Source of the DNA: Thelonectria olida
Lineage: Eukaryota; Ascomycota; Sordariomycetes; Hypocreales; Nectriaceae
Direction: 5' to 3'
Length of the DNA stretch: 64,000 nucleotides
NCBI GenBank assembly: GCA_020736575.1
Contig: JAGPYM010000002.1
Span: 2,542,001 to 2,606,000 of the forward strand
The position numbers were made by a program, and so were the translations under genes. Shown in pieces: positions 55,460 to 64,000 of this stretch (positions are counted from its first letter, which is position 1; each line of letters begins with the position of its first letter). The notes under the pieces were generated by a model. The model saw only the letters and a list, made by a program, of their open reading frames with translations, made no database searches and was not told where the DNA came from.

Positions 55460-56272
55460 CTACTCCTCCTCCAACACACCGCTCTCTAGCACCTCGCGAA
55501 AGTCTCTCGCCCACATCAACCTCTCCCCCGCCTCCCGCTCCCCAACATGCGGCACCGCCTCTCCCACCCTCCGCAGCGTCCGCATCAGTGACGACCCCTC
55601 GTCATCGGAAATCACAATGCCGCCCTGCAGCAAACACTCCATATCCGTCGTCGAGTCCCCAAAGTACACTACCCGGCACCCCCTGTCCGCCACTACGTGG
55701 TCCAGCGCCGCCCGCTTCTCGTGCCCGTTGGTCATCCGGCCGCCTAGGAACTCCGGGCCCTCGATGGACCCGTCGGCGTGCGGCTCGTTGGCCACGACGC
55801 GCAGCTCGTGCGGGAGCAGCGCGCCCTCGATGAAGGCCCGCGACCAGTTGACCGACACGACGCCGACGGGCCAGCCCCTGTCGTTGGCGAGGTCCATCAG
55901 CTCGGCGAACCCGGCTCGGATCTTGACTTTGCCTGTCCGGACGGCCTCTTGTCCAGCGCGCTTTAGCTTGTCGGCGTCCATGCCCTTGAAGACCTCGGAG
56001 GCGGCGACTCGCTCCAGCGAGGTCTCTTCCACGTCTTTAGAGCCGGAGAGGAAGCTGATCTCGTCCTTGATGCACTTGCGCTCCTCTGCGGGCATGGGAT
56101 GGTCGAGAGAATAGCGCCTGTAGTCGGTTACGTAGCCCTCGACCACTTGGTCCCATTCTGATTGCAGGTCTTTATCGTGGTGTTGCTTCTGATACTCAAT
56201 GGCCGAGTTGGCGAGCACCCCGATGGTGTCTTGCTGGGTGATTGTCCCGTCAAAGTCGAAGACAAGATGCAT
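55460..56272 (-). CDS. HAD-superfamily phosphatase (phosphoserine-phosphatase-like)
   Basis: Single exon, 270 residues from the ATG at 56272. The HAD motif I FDFDGTITQQDT begins at residue 4, with nucleophile and acid Asp in DFDG. An all-helical cap follows. Motif II is represented by GVVSVNWSR and motif IV by YFGDSTTDMECL. Length and motifs fit the fungal proteins related to phosphoserine phosphatase and MtnX-type enzymes; the substrate is not evident. An in-frame ATG at 56374 would add 34 residues (MRLVPRTHRLLRVLYYF...) that lack acids and look like a mitochondrial presequence, so two forms are possible. The compact start MHLVFDFDG is typical of cytosolic members. Confidence 0.85.
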   Translation of the reverse strand: MHLVFDFDGTITQQDTIGVLANSAIEYQKQHHDKDLQSEWDQVVEGYVTDYRRYSLDHPMPAEERKCIKDEISFLSGSKDVEETSLERVAASEVFKGMDADKLKRAGQEAVRTGKVKIRAGFAELMDLANDRGWPVGVVSVNWSRAFIEGALLPHELRVVANEPHADGSIEGPEFLGGRMTNGHEKRAALDHVVADRGCRVVYFGDSTTDMECLLQGGIVISDDEGSSLMRTLRRVGEAVPHVGEREAGERLMWARDFREVLESGVLEEE

Positions 56273-56840
56273 GATGTATTTCTTGGCCGAGAGACGCGTT
56301 GTTGTTGTTGACGTTGCGAGGTTGAAATAGTAAAGCACCCGAAGGAGTCGATGAGTGCGAGGGACGAGTCTCATGGGCAGACACTCTTAACTCTGACGCC
56401 TTATAAATGCTCGACGATGTGGTGATTGACGGCCGCCACCGATTCACACGAGTCTCCATAGAAACCAGCAGGTGACAGTGTCCATCAACTCTCCGACTTG
56501 CTTGCTTGAGCATCAGTGACGTGCGGGGAACATGAACCATTACGTAGCTATTATGAATGTGGAAATCACAGTGGATCTGGAAATAGAGGCTTCATTCACC
56601 TCTTCTCTCGATCAAGCAGAACACTGGCATTAAGGACAACTAAGCGTTTACATTCTTCGTCTGGGCTGTCCCTAATTATTCTCTAGTAAAAGGGTATCAC
56701 GCTCTAAAAACCCTAGCCCGTTGATTCCGTTGAACCCCCAAAACACCAATGTTGAAAACAAACATTAACTACACCAAACTGCCCCTTCTCCAGACTAGCT
56801 AGATCTTTGTGCTTTGTGCTTTGTGCGGTATCCTATCATA
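56273..56840. other. Intergenic, HAD gene promoter and TFG2 3' flank
   Basis: 568 bp. The first about 100 bp are the possible in-frame N-terminal extension of the HAD gene. The remainder has no coding signal. Confidence 0.5.
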
Positions 56841-58094
56841 CTACGATGTGGGCAACACGTCCTCCATCTCCTCACCCTCATCATCCTCGCCATCATCAAC
56901 TGCCTCGGCTGCCGCCTCCTTAGACTCGTTGCCGCCTCTGTCACGGTAGGCCTCGCTCAAACAGTAGTGGTTGGCGAATCGACCGCTCTTGTTCAAAACT
57001 GCAATTTCTTCCAGCACTTGACGTAAGTAAGTATCGGGTTGTTGCAGCTTTTGTCGGAGTGCCTTCATAGACCAATACTGATATTGCCGGAAACACTCGA
57101 AAATAAGATCCAAAAGCTGGTTCTTGGGAATACGAGCCGCCTTGAACACCTCGCCCTTCTTTGGTTTGGCCGCAGGGGCATTTTTCTGGAGACAATTAGT
57201 GGCCAAGCATGCAACAATCATACCAACAATACTCACGATGAAGTTGCCTCCCCAACCGACAGCACCCGCAGTTCCTGGGTGGTTGATGGATGATGCTTTG
57301 TTGCGACTGATGATCTGGAGCTTCGACTTGGACTGCTCGGCATCCATGAGACGCTGCCCAAGAAGACGTTCCTCCTCGGCCACATCTCTCGGTTCCACCC
57401 GAACATCGTAATGGATCTTGCCAAAGATCTTGGTTTTCTCTGCAACTGTCTGTTAGCCCATGGCCAGGCAGTAGCAGGCGACTGATTACTGACTTGGCAC
57501 CGCCTTGCGGTAATACGGCTGAAATCGGTTTCTCCGGTCGAAATTGCTCCGCTCAGGTGCTCCCCCCTTCTGTCTCAACAGAGAAGCTGGGATTCCGGCG
57601 TTGGCTGCGTCTTGCCGGGCCTTGCTGCGCGCCTTGAATCCCGGCAGATCCTCTTCGCTGAAGATGAAGTGGTTGTTGACGTTCGCGTCCGAGACTTCCA
57701 AATCGTACTCGCGGGGCAGGGCCTGGTGCTCGGGACAGTTCGGATGGAGCAGCATTCGGAGCTTGGTCTAAGACGTTGGGTTAGACAGATGATTTCTCAG
57801 TGATTCAGGGCAGTAGATGGAGCGCACATCGGTGCTGCCGTCAGGCTTGGCCTCGTTCCAGGTGCGCAGAGTGCCAATCTGAATCTCGTCGTCGTCGCCC
57901 AATCGCTCCGTCATCTTGATCCACGCGTCCCACATGGACTTGGGAATGCGCGCCAGGTATAGAGTCTCGAGAGAACTGCCGGGGGCATTCTTGTCGTAGA
58001 ATTCAAGGTCGCCAGCATCTTCGTACAGATCGTCCTCTTCAGCATTGGCGGGAGAGCCAGATGCCTCCGGGTCGGGCTTGATGAAGTCGGCCAT
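56841..58094 (-). CDS. TFG2: Transcription initiation factor IIF subunit beta (TFG2/RAP30)
   Basis: Partner of TFIIF alpha; binds RNA polymerase II during initiation and stabilises the preinitiation complex. Exons 58094-57828, 57767-57494, 57439-57237 and 57185-56841 give 362 residues. The N-terminal dimerisation barrel includes LYLARIPKSMWDAWIKMTER, and the region around the second exon has YDLEVSDANVNNHFIFSEED. The C-terminal winged helix is clear: KNQLLDLIFECFRQYQYWSM, KALRQKLQQPDTYLRQVLEE and IAVLNKSGRFANHYCLSEAY. The tail is acidic. All three introns preserve the frame and rebuild conserved segments. It is divergent from the elongin A gene with 697 bp between start codons. Confidence 0.95.
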
Positions 58095-58791
58095 AGCGAC
58101 GGATCGGGGGTAGAGCGAGCGCGCGGAGCGGATTCCTATGGCGCTGGGGACCAGGCGCGAGCGCAAACTCTGCTTCTATGTCTTTCGATCGCGGGAGCGT
58201 GTGTGTGGAGGCGGAATGGGTGATAGTAATAAAGAGTTCAAACAAAGGCCTGGCTTGAGAGGAGAAGAAAGCTGCAAGGCTGCAGTGACGAAATGGGCCA
58301 GTCGGCATCACGTCCAAAGGCTGCTCAAGGGCGCTCCACCGCACGGACCATACAAACTTGAGTGCCACTAGCCCGGATGGGGCGCAATCTGTATCTCTTA
58401 CCTGCTTAGGGCTAGCGCCAGTACCCCAGCTACGTAACTGCGCCGAGTATAAATATAGCGCCCCGAACTGTTGAACAAGACCTCACATCATCTAGAACTC
58501 GACACTTTTTGAGATCGATGGATCGCCAAACGCAAAGAATGTTCTTGTGATCTCCGAGAGCAGGGTCTGGATGGACAGCCCAGTCTCATAATCTTTTCTT
58601 TCCCTAATCTCTATACCACCCTCCGCTCCTCCGGCTACCCAGTTCGACCACTCCAGTCATCTTTAATCTTTAAGCGACCGGCTACGAATACATCTCAACT
58701 CACCATCAGACCGATTCACTGCACCAACGTCGATCACGCCTAATCATATAAAGATCTATATATCCTCCCTCCTTTCAGTCGAACCCCCAAG
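58095..58791. promoter_or_regulatory. Shared divergent promoter region (TFG2 / elongin A)
   Basis: 697 bp between divergent start codons. A TATAAATA box lies at 58448 in the elongin A orientation, followed by a CT-rich leader of about 300 bp. The left part is the TFG2 leader. Confidence 0.6.
58448..58455 (+). promoter_or_regulatory. TATA box upstream of elongin A gene
   Basis: TATAAATA is followed by ATAGCGCC and a long pyrimidine-rich leader to the ATG at 58792. The distance (344 bp) implies a long 5' untranslated region or a leader intron. Confidence 0.45.
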
Positions 58792-60012
58792 ATGCCTGTC
58801 AAATCCCTGATGGAGCTCGCCTTGACGGCCTGTCTCAAGAACCATCGCGAAATCGACAGCGTCGGCGACTTCCTCACCTACGAACTCGTCCGGCCGATCC
58901 TCCTCAAAATCGACAATGCCCACCAACTGCGTCAGATCGAACTCAACTCCCCTCAGATTCAGGGCGACACGGGCGAGGTCTGGCTCAAGATCATCGAGCG
59001 CGACTTCCCAATGGAGCTCAAGACGACGGCTTATAAGCCTCCCGATCCCACGAAGTGGTATCGCGTCTGGGAAAAGTACAAGAAAGACCACGACCGGGCT
59101 CTCGAGGAGAGCGAGAACAAGCTCAAGAATGCGCTGAACGGCCTAATGGCTAAGAAGCAAAGCAACATGAGCGGCATTGCCGACAAGAATCTCGACAAGA
59201 AACTGCTGCCTCGCACTGCGGTCAGGAGGAGCGGATGGGGCCAGCGAGACCCTACCTCTGGTACATTTGCCTTCAGCAGAGGGAGCCGTACAAAGACGAA
59301 CACCGGTGCGAGCGTCATGAGGAAGGTGCGGCGAGAAGTCAAGGAAATCGCCAACATCCACGGATCCCTATCGCGACCGACTCGAGGACAGGCAGCCCTG
59401 ACAAGACCGGCAAGGGCCCCGACGGCAATGGTTAATGACGTCCGCCGGGCCTCCCAACCCGTATATAGGCCGACTCCTAAACCAGTCGCTTCGGCAGTGG
59501 AGGAATACGAGGAGCGGGCTACATACCTCTCAGACTCGGGAGATGAAGATAGCCGGAACGAGCTGTTTGACGATGAGGATGAGGATGAAGAGCTACGACA
59601 ACCTCCCGCTCGCAAGTCCTTTGTCAAGTCATCAGCCACTTCTCTTTTAAAGAAGCGACCAGCCGCAATGTCAAGTACATCGCCTGGCAAGAGTCGGGCA
59701 CCTATATCTACAAGCTCCGCTCCACGGCTCGCCACCAAACGCTCGGGAATCTTATCCAACAATTACAAACCTGCCGGTTCCAGGGCGCAGACGGTCTCAT
59801 CAACGTCCTCCTCTTCAACAAGACCTGCTTCATCTTCCGACTCAGCTAGGCCATCGCAACGTCTACCACGTGTGCAGACGTCTCCTCCTCCAGCGCCTAA
59901 CCCAGGGCCATCATCACCACCACCGCCACCGCTTTCAGCACCTATTTCGGCGGATGCACAGTCTCGCAAGAGAAAGGCGGTGAATATCTTCATGAGCCGA
60001 AAGAAGCGATAG
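58792..60012 (+). CDS. ELA1: Elongin A (ELA1-like)
   Basis: Single exon, 406 residues. The N-terminal RNA polymerase II elongation factor SIII subunit A domain (residues 1-100) starts with a BC-box-like SLMELALTACLKNH, an F-box-like stretch and the conserved YELVRPILLKIDNAHQLRQI and GEVWLKIIERDFP motifs. The remainder is disordered, Arg/Ser/Pro-rich, with an acidic patch (ELFDDEDEDEELRQ) and a basic end (RKRKAVNIFMSRKKR). In yeast Ela1 with Elc1 and Cul3 forms a neddylated ubiquitin ligase that removes stalled RNA polymerase II. Here the gene sits next to NEDD8 (convergent) and TFIIF beta (divergent). The ATG directly precedes the domain. Confidence 0.93.
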   Translation: MPVKSLMELALTACLKNHREIDSVGDFLTYELVRPILLKIDNAHQLRQIELNSPQIQGDTGEVWLKIIERDFPMELKTTAYKPPDPTKWYRVWEKYKKDHDRALEESENKLKNALNGLMAKKQSNMSGIADKNLDKKLLPRTAVRRSGWGQRDPTSGTFAFSRGSRTKTNTGASVMRKVRREVKEIANIHGSLSRPTRGQAALTRPARAPTAMVNDVRRASQPVYRPTPKPVASAVEEYEERATYLSDSGDEDSRNELFDDEDEDEELRQPPARKSFVKSSATSLLKKRPAAMSSTSPGKSRAPISTSSAPRLATKRSGILSNNYKPAGSRAQTVSSTSSSSTRPASSSDSARPSQRLPRVQTSPPPAPNPGPSSPPPPPLSAPISADAQSRKRKAVNIFMSRKKR

Positions 60013-60599
60013 AGGTACTGAGCATGCTCGTACTCTGGAGGTGGAAGATGCATCTTGCGTATATTTTTGTTTTTGGACTAGGGAAGTCCTTGGGTTGTAA
60101 TATGGGTCACGAAATATATGGGAAATTGGCCTGGAGTGGCCTGGATATGGCGGAATACGGTCAGGGCCATAGTACCTATGGATAGAGGCGTGGGATATCG
60201 GAACCTGGAGCGCAACGGCATCTTGTAACGAGTGAGGGGCTGTATGAAGTACCTAGTCAACAGTGCAGGTGCGCGCATGAATATTATAGATATTGACAGA
60301 GCATCAAATAACAAACATCACTCTCGAACCAGCATGGTAGTTATTTTATTCATTCATCATTCGCCCAAGACTATCAAAGCCACCTCTGTTGAAACCGTAG
60401 CTCCCTCGTCATAACACGGCAAATATCTCGGTTCGGTTTGTCGCCCAACGCCCGGAAATGCAGCAAAAGCAGCCTCCCCAGTTTCGCTTGTCCGCTCCAC
60501 TAGTGGTCTATCTCTTTTATTCGGGCTTGGTGTGTCTTCTCGGTGCTGTTTGCGTCGTCTGAATCAACCGAGCGTTTTATCTTTGCGAACTCATCGGCA
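60013..60599. other. Convergent 3' flanks of elongin A and NEDD8 genes
   Basis: 587 bp, no coding signal. Confidence 0.5.
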
Positions 60600-61036
60600 T
60601 CATGCTAGGGAGCGTCCCCCTCTGAGGGCGAGGACGAGATGCAGGGTGTCGCCGGCGACGAGGTTATATTCGGCGGCGGTCTTGTCGTCGGTCCTGCAAT
60701 GAAGGCGTCAGTTCACGTGGTCTTCTGGAGGGTGCAAGGAGGGAGAAAGCGCACATTTGCTTGCCACCGTGGATCAGACGTTGCTGGACGGGAGGGATGC
60801 CCTCCTTCTCCTCGACCTTCTCCTTGATCTGCGAGACCTGTGATGCCGGTCAATACCCGATGCCCCGCCCGACGGGCTGAAGTGGTGTTTCCTCGTGTAC
60901 CTTGTAGTCGGCCTCGATATCGAGCTCGATCTCCTTGCCCGTCAGTGTGCGGACCCTATGGGCGCCGCAGTTAGTACGTGCTGCAGACGAAGCTCTAACG
61001 GTCCGTCGGCTCGGTGGGAACATACTTGATCAACAT
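60600..61036 (-). CDS. RUB1: Ubiquitin-like modifier NEDD8/Rub1
   Basis: Conjugated to cullins to activate cullin-RING ubiquitin ligases. Exons 61036-61026 (11 nt), 60955-60901, 60837-60755 and 60693-60600 give an 80-residue precursor. Seen: the start [20 protein letters not shown], the middle block [20 protein letters not shown] and LIHGGKQM, and the C-terminus HLVLALRGG at residues 68-76. A four-residue tail (RSLA) would be removed to expose Gly76. NEDD8 rather than ubiquitin is indicated by [14 protein letters not shown], Ala72 in LALRGG (ubiquitin has Arg72) and EEKEGIPP. Three short introns in such a small gene, with an 11-nt first coding exon, explain why it leaves no long open frame. 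Confidence 0.96.
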
Positions 61037-61699
61037 GGTGGCGGTTGGTGCGCGTGGGTGTCGCGGCGACTTCGATCTGGTTGCGTAGGGGGCGGAGGGA
61101 GCTGTGTGGGGAACCAGAGCCCGGTGCGGTCAAGATGAGTGAAGAGTCGAGAGTTGGTTGCGCAAGGCTGATGGGAAGAAGCCTAGTAGCCAGGATTGAA
61201 CGTTGGCTGACTGATTGATGGTGGGGTTGATTGCCTGTTCGTTGGACATCAAAGCGGGACAGCTACCTGATGGCTGACTCCCTTGCCGGAACTAACAATT
61301 ATCTAACATGACGTGATGGAAGCAGTCCTAACCAACACTCGCTGTTTGAATGCGAGAAAAATAATTGTAAAATAGACGGGTTACACATGTAAGGCTCAAT
61401 TTAGGAATTCTAAAAACATCAATTCAAAAACTATTCATCACCAAGGGGAGTATCAAAGCGAACAGGTGTTTGGCTTCGATGCATCCCCCGTTACACAGCA
61501 TCAGAAATAACCAGCACATTCAATAAGTGTGTTGGAATTAGGTAGTCAATCGTTGCTACCTCTTGTTCTTATAATACATTCCGTCTTCGGTAGACATACA
61601 GTGGAGAGTTGCAATAAGCCCCATCACGCCCTTCCCCCGGGATATTCTTTAAATCCTCTCTCTTTGCCTCTCTTTTCGTTCCATTTCAAACGCCAAAGA
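61037..61699. other. Intergenic, NEDD8 promoter and prohibitin 3' flank
   Basis: 663 bp without coding signal. The middle is AT-rich. Confidence 0.5.
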
Positions 61700-62742
61700 T
61701 TAGTTGTCGGTCTTGTCCTCAAAGACGTTCAAACCCAGACCCTCAGAGTCGAGCAGCAGCCTATTCTTGGAGCCAGATTCCTGGAGCTGCTGCGCAATCT
61801 GTCGGGCGTTCTCAATCTTCTTGAGCTCCACGTACGCCTTGTTCTTCTTGATGGCCTCTCCAATCAGCTCGGCAGATCGCGCCTCACCCTGTGCCTTGAC
61901 GACCATGGCCTGTTTCTCCTGACGTGCCTTGTCAACGACGAATGCGGCTCGCTGGGCGTCCTGCTGGGCAACCTGCTTGGCCTCGACGGCGGCAGTGAAT
62001 TCGGGAGAGAAGGCGAGGTGCTATTGTGATTTGTCAGCGATGAAGTCGGATTAGAATACAACATGGGCTTCGTACAGTCAGAGACACATCGTCGAGGAGG
62101 ATGTTGAAGCGCGCAGCTCGTCGAGAGAGGTTCTCTCGCACGAGCCTGGCAACCATCTCTCGCTGGGTAATCAGCTGGCTAGCGTTGAACTGGGCAACAA
62201 CGCTCTTCAAAACCTCGTTGACGATTGAGGGCAGGACTCGCTCATCGTAATCCGCACCGAGGGTTCGGTAGATCTGAGGAAGAGCATCGACTCGAGGTCG
62301 GGAGAGCACACGGCAGGTGATGTTGACCATCTGAAGATCCTTGGTGCCCGTCAACGAGGCAACGTTGCGCGGCTTTGCTCGCACATCGTAGACAATCGGA
62401 GTCTCGAACCAGGGGATGTTGATGTGTGTTCCTAAAACCCTTCCGTTAGTCGCAATCCCTTCACAAGCGTGCGTTGCCGGTCCGTCCGAGGGGCTCGTTA
62501 CCTTCGGCGTAGATCTCCTTGCTGACACCATTTATCCTTCGATACTTGATGGCACGGTGACCACCATCGACGTTGAAGAGAGAGTTGGACAACAAGTATG
62601 CACCGCCAGCCAAGAGCATGCCGCCTACGAGCATACCACTTCCTCCTCGGGGCATCTGAGGGCCGCGACCACCTCCACCTCGGGTCTGCTGCATCTGGCG
62701 CAGACGTCGCATAGCCTCCTCCTGCCAGTTGTTCTGCGACAT
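61700..62742 (-). CDS. PHB2: Prohibitin-2 (PHB2)
   Basis: Inner-mitochondrial-membrane scaffold that forms rings with Phb1 and regulates the m-AAA protease and cristae. Exons 62742-62502, 62431-62076 and 62020-61700 give 305 residues, a normal length. Seen: a Gly/Arg-rich N-terminus, a single membrane segment ([20 protein letters not shown]), and the SPFH domain starting [20 protein letters not shown] with [20 protein letters not shown] and [20 protein letters not shown]. The C-terminal coiled coil contains [20 protein letters not shown] and [20 protein letters not shown]. Both introns are GT-AG and rebuild conserved joins ([24 protein letters not shown]). Confidence 0.97.
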
Positions 62743-63446
62743 AGTAGGATAGTTTTGTGATCGTGTAGTGGTTGTGGTCGATCCGAGATGCCGGGAGGGA
62801 TGGATTTGTCGGTCGTAGGAACGTCAAAGATGGCAATGGAGCTGCTGGATGAAGCTGTCGCTGATGATTTTTGCCCCAGTTTTTCCAGCACCGGCGATTC
62901 CCGCCCCGTGATCCACTACTCCAGCACATATTGGGTACCTAGGTACACACACACCTGGGATGAAGTGACAGCCATTGTTGAGACAGAGTTGTTTTGTTCG
63001 CAAGATAAGTGATTAACATGACTCGATGATACTAATACAGCACTTAATAGGGGAGCAATAACAACCACCAAGCGGGAGACATGTCACAAAATATAGGAGC
63101 CAGCAATTGCAATCGCAATGTCTTCTTGTTCTATACTATGCATCGAAATCCAAGTGCTAAAGCATTTTGCGCTCTACACCTATTCCAAAGACCTGCAAGT
63201 ATCACATTGGTATCCAAACCCCGTTCGCCAACCGCCAAGGACCCTGTACATGCTGAATAGGACGTCACAGCCTAGCCTCCATCGACGTAGAGGACATCAT
63301 CCATTCGTAATCCCATTCGCAATTGCCCTCATCCATATGTAAACCCCCAAGAGTAGAAAGGAAAGATCAAATTATCACGATATTCCGTGAGAGTGATTGT
63401 GTGCACATGACAAAAGAAATCCTCCGAAAGAGTCAATGTTCCCAAA
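62743..63446. other. Intergenic, prohibitin promoter and 3' flank of the edge gene
   Basis: 704 bp without coding signal. An inverted near-palindrome TACCTAGGTA lies at 62936-62945. Confidence 0.5.
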
Positions 63447-64000
63447 TTAAAAGTCCAGAGCAATCTGGATAGTCTCGGTACCAAGTCGGGGCTTCATGGC
63501 ATAGCCGTTCAGCATGCGGAAGCACGACTTCTTGTTGCGGCCCTCCTCAATAACCGCAGAGACGCCCTCGAGGCACTTGCCGGCCTCCTTCATGGCAGCG
63601 CCAGCAGTGACGGTATCGGCAAGTCGGAGCTCACCGGCAACCTTCTCCATCTCGCATCGGAGCAACCATCGCTCCCAGCTCCATCCACCGACAATGCTGC
63701 AGGCACTGGCAATGTTGTCGCTGCTTCCCATAACCATGGCGTCCATCTGGCAGGTCTTGACGGGCTCGCCGCTGGGGGTGTCCTTTGGCGGGGGCATGGG
63801 GGGCTTGTGCATGTTTGACTTGGCACCCATGGGGAGAGCCATCCAGGCGCGGCGGACGTCCTGGAAGCCGGCGCGGGCGAGACGACCCAAGAAGAGCTTG
63901 CTTGGGTTGGCATCGTAGCCAAGGGTCTTGAGGGTGAAGCCAAACTCGACGCTCTTGGCAAGGCCGACAGGGCCAGCGTTCATGATATCGGCATCGAGGA
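63447..64000 (-). CDS. C-terminal part of a possible SAM-dependent methyltransferase (cut by window edge)
   Basis: Only the last exon segment (at least 184 residues) is in the window; the frame runs off the right edge, so 64000 is not a start. Visible: IMNAGPVGLAKSVEFGFTLK, LGYDANPSKLFLGRLARAGF, QDVRRAWMALPMGAK, a Pro-rich loop (KPPMPPPKDTPSG), GGWSWERWLLRCEMEKVAGE and the end MLNGYAMKPRLGTETIQIAL. The pattern of LxxAGFxDV followed by a late core strand is reminiscent of class I methyltransferase C-termini. The catalytic and SAM-binding part is outside, so the identification is tentative. It is certainly protein-coding: a long clean frame with coding-like codon use and ordered composition. 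Confidence 0.45.
   Translation of the reverse strand, partial: LDADIMNAGPVGLAKSVEFGFTLKTLGYDANPSKLFLGRLARAGFQDVRRAWMALPMGAKSNMHKPPMPPPKDTPSGEPVKTCQMDAMVMGSSDNIASACSIVGGWSWERWLLRCEMEKVAGELRLADTVTAGAAMKEAGKCLEGVSAVIEEGRNKKSCFRMLNGYAMKPRLGTETIQIALDF

Noticed and set aside
1..64000. Secondary-metabolite cluster, transposon, CRISPR or defence island
   Set aside because: No polyketide, peptide-synthetase or terpene genes, no transposase or reverse transcriptase and no regular spaced repeats are visible; genes are largely housekeeping.

Overview
This is a gene-dense piece of nuclear DNA from a filamentous ascomycete fungus. It most likely comes from the Sordariomycetes, probably Hypocreales. The clues are many short introns (about 50-110 bp, GT-AG, with one clear GC-AG), compact intergenic spaces with CT-rich leaders and poly-A/T runs, a secreted GH18 endochitinase of the Trichoderma/Metarhizium type, and fungus-restricted proteins such as Ssr4, a DUF1746 protein and PXR1. 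I recognise no transposon, CRISPR array, rRNA or convincing tRNA. I see 27 protein-coding genes, one of them cut by the right edge. Exon coordinates are my own splice reconstructions, checked for reading frame and for continuity of the protein family.

Layout. 2-9 kb: Ran GTPase (-), proteasome assembly chaperone Nas2 (-), a PWI/SR-rich splicing protein (+), and NuA4 subunit Eaf6 (+). 9.8-19.5 kb: an S9C dipeptidyl-peptidase (+), a bromodomain-associated (TAF3-like) histone-fold protein (+), a mitochondrial PPR protein (-), Rcl1 (+), and a DUF1746/Dsc4-like membrane protein (-). 21.6-26.8 kb: a 69-residue unknown protein behind a TATA/STRE promoter (+), PXR1 (-), and Ars2/Serrate (-). 28-39 kb: molybdenum cofactor sulfurase (+), an eight-exon intracellular GH15 enzyme (-), a SLC35C2-like transporter (+), and an RBM42-like RRM protein (-). 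42-53.6 kb: 6-phosphogluconate dehydrogenase (+), Ssr4 (+), endochitinase (-), and a CorA-like transporter (+). 54.8-64 kb: a small Cys-containing protein (-), a HAD phosphatase (-), TFIIF beta (-), elongin A (+), NEDD8 (-), prohibitin 2 (-), and the C-terminus of a possible methyltransferase (-).

Most genes are housekeeping. They cover transcription and chromatin (Eaf6, the TAF3-like protein, Ssr4, TFIIF beta, elongin A), RNA processing and ribosome assembly (PWI protein, Ars2, RBM42, Rcl1, PXR1), and ubiquitin/proteasome functions (Nas2, DUF1746 protein, elongin A, NEDD8). This is not a biosynthetic or defence island.

The most unusual observation is at the 3' end of the TAF3-like gene (13454-13709). 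An imperfect, in-frame tandem copy of the acidic C-terminal tail lies directly behind the TAG stop. The frame stays open for 56 more codons and then closes with a second TAG in an equivalent context. Other points of interest are an orphan promoter with a very short ORF at 54 kb, a GC-AG intron and an enlarged propeptide in the chitinase, micro-exons of 11-33 nt in three genes, and an in-frame upstream ATG that could give the HAD phosphatase a mitochondrial form.
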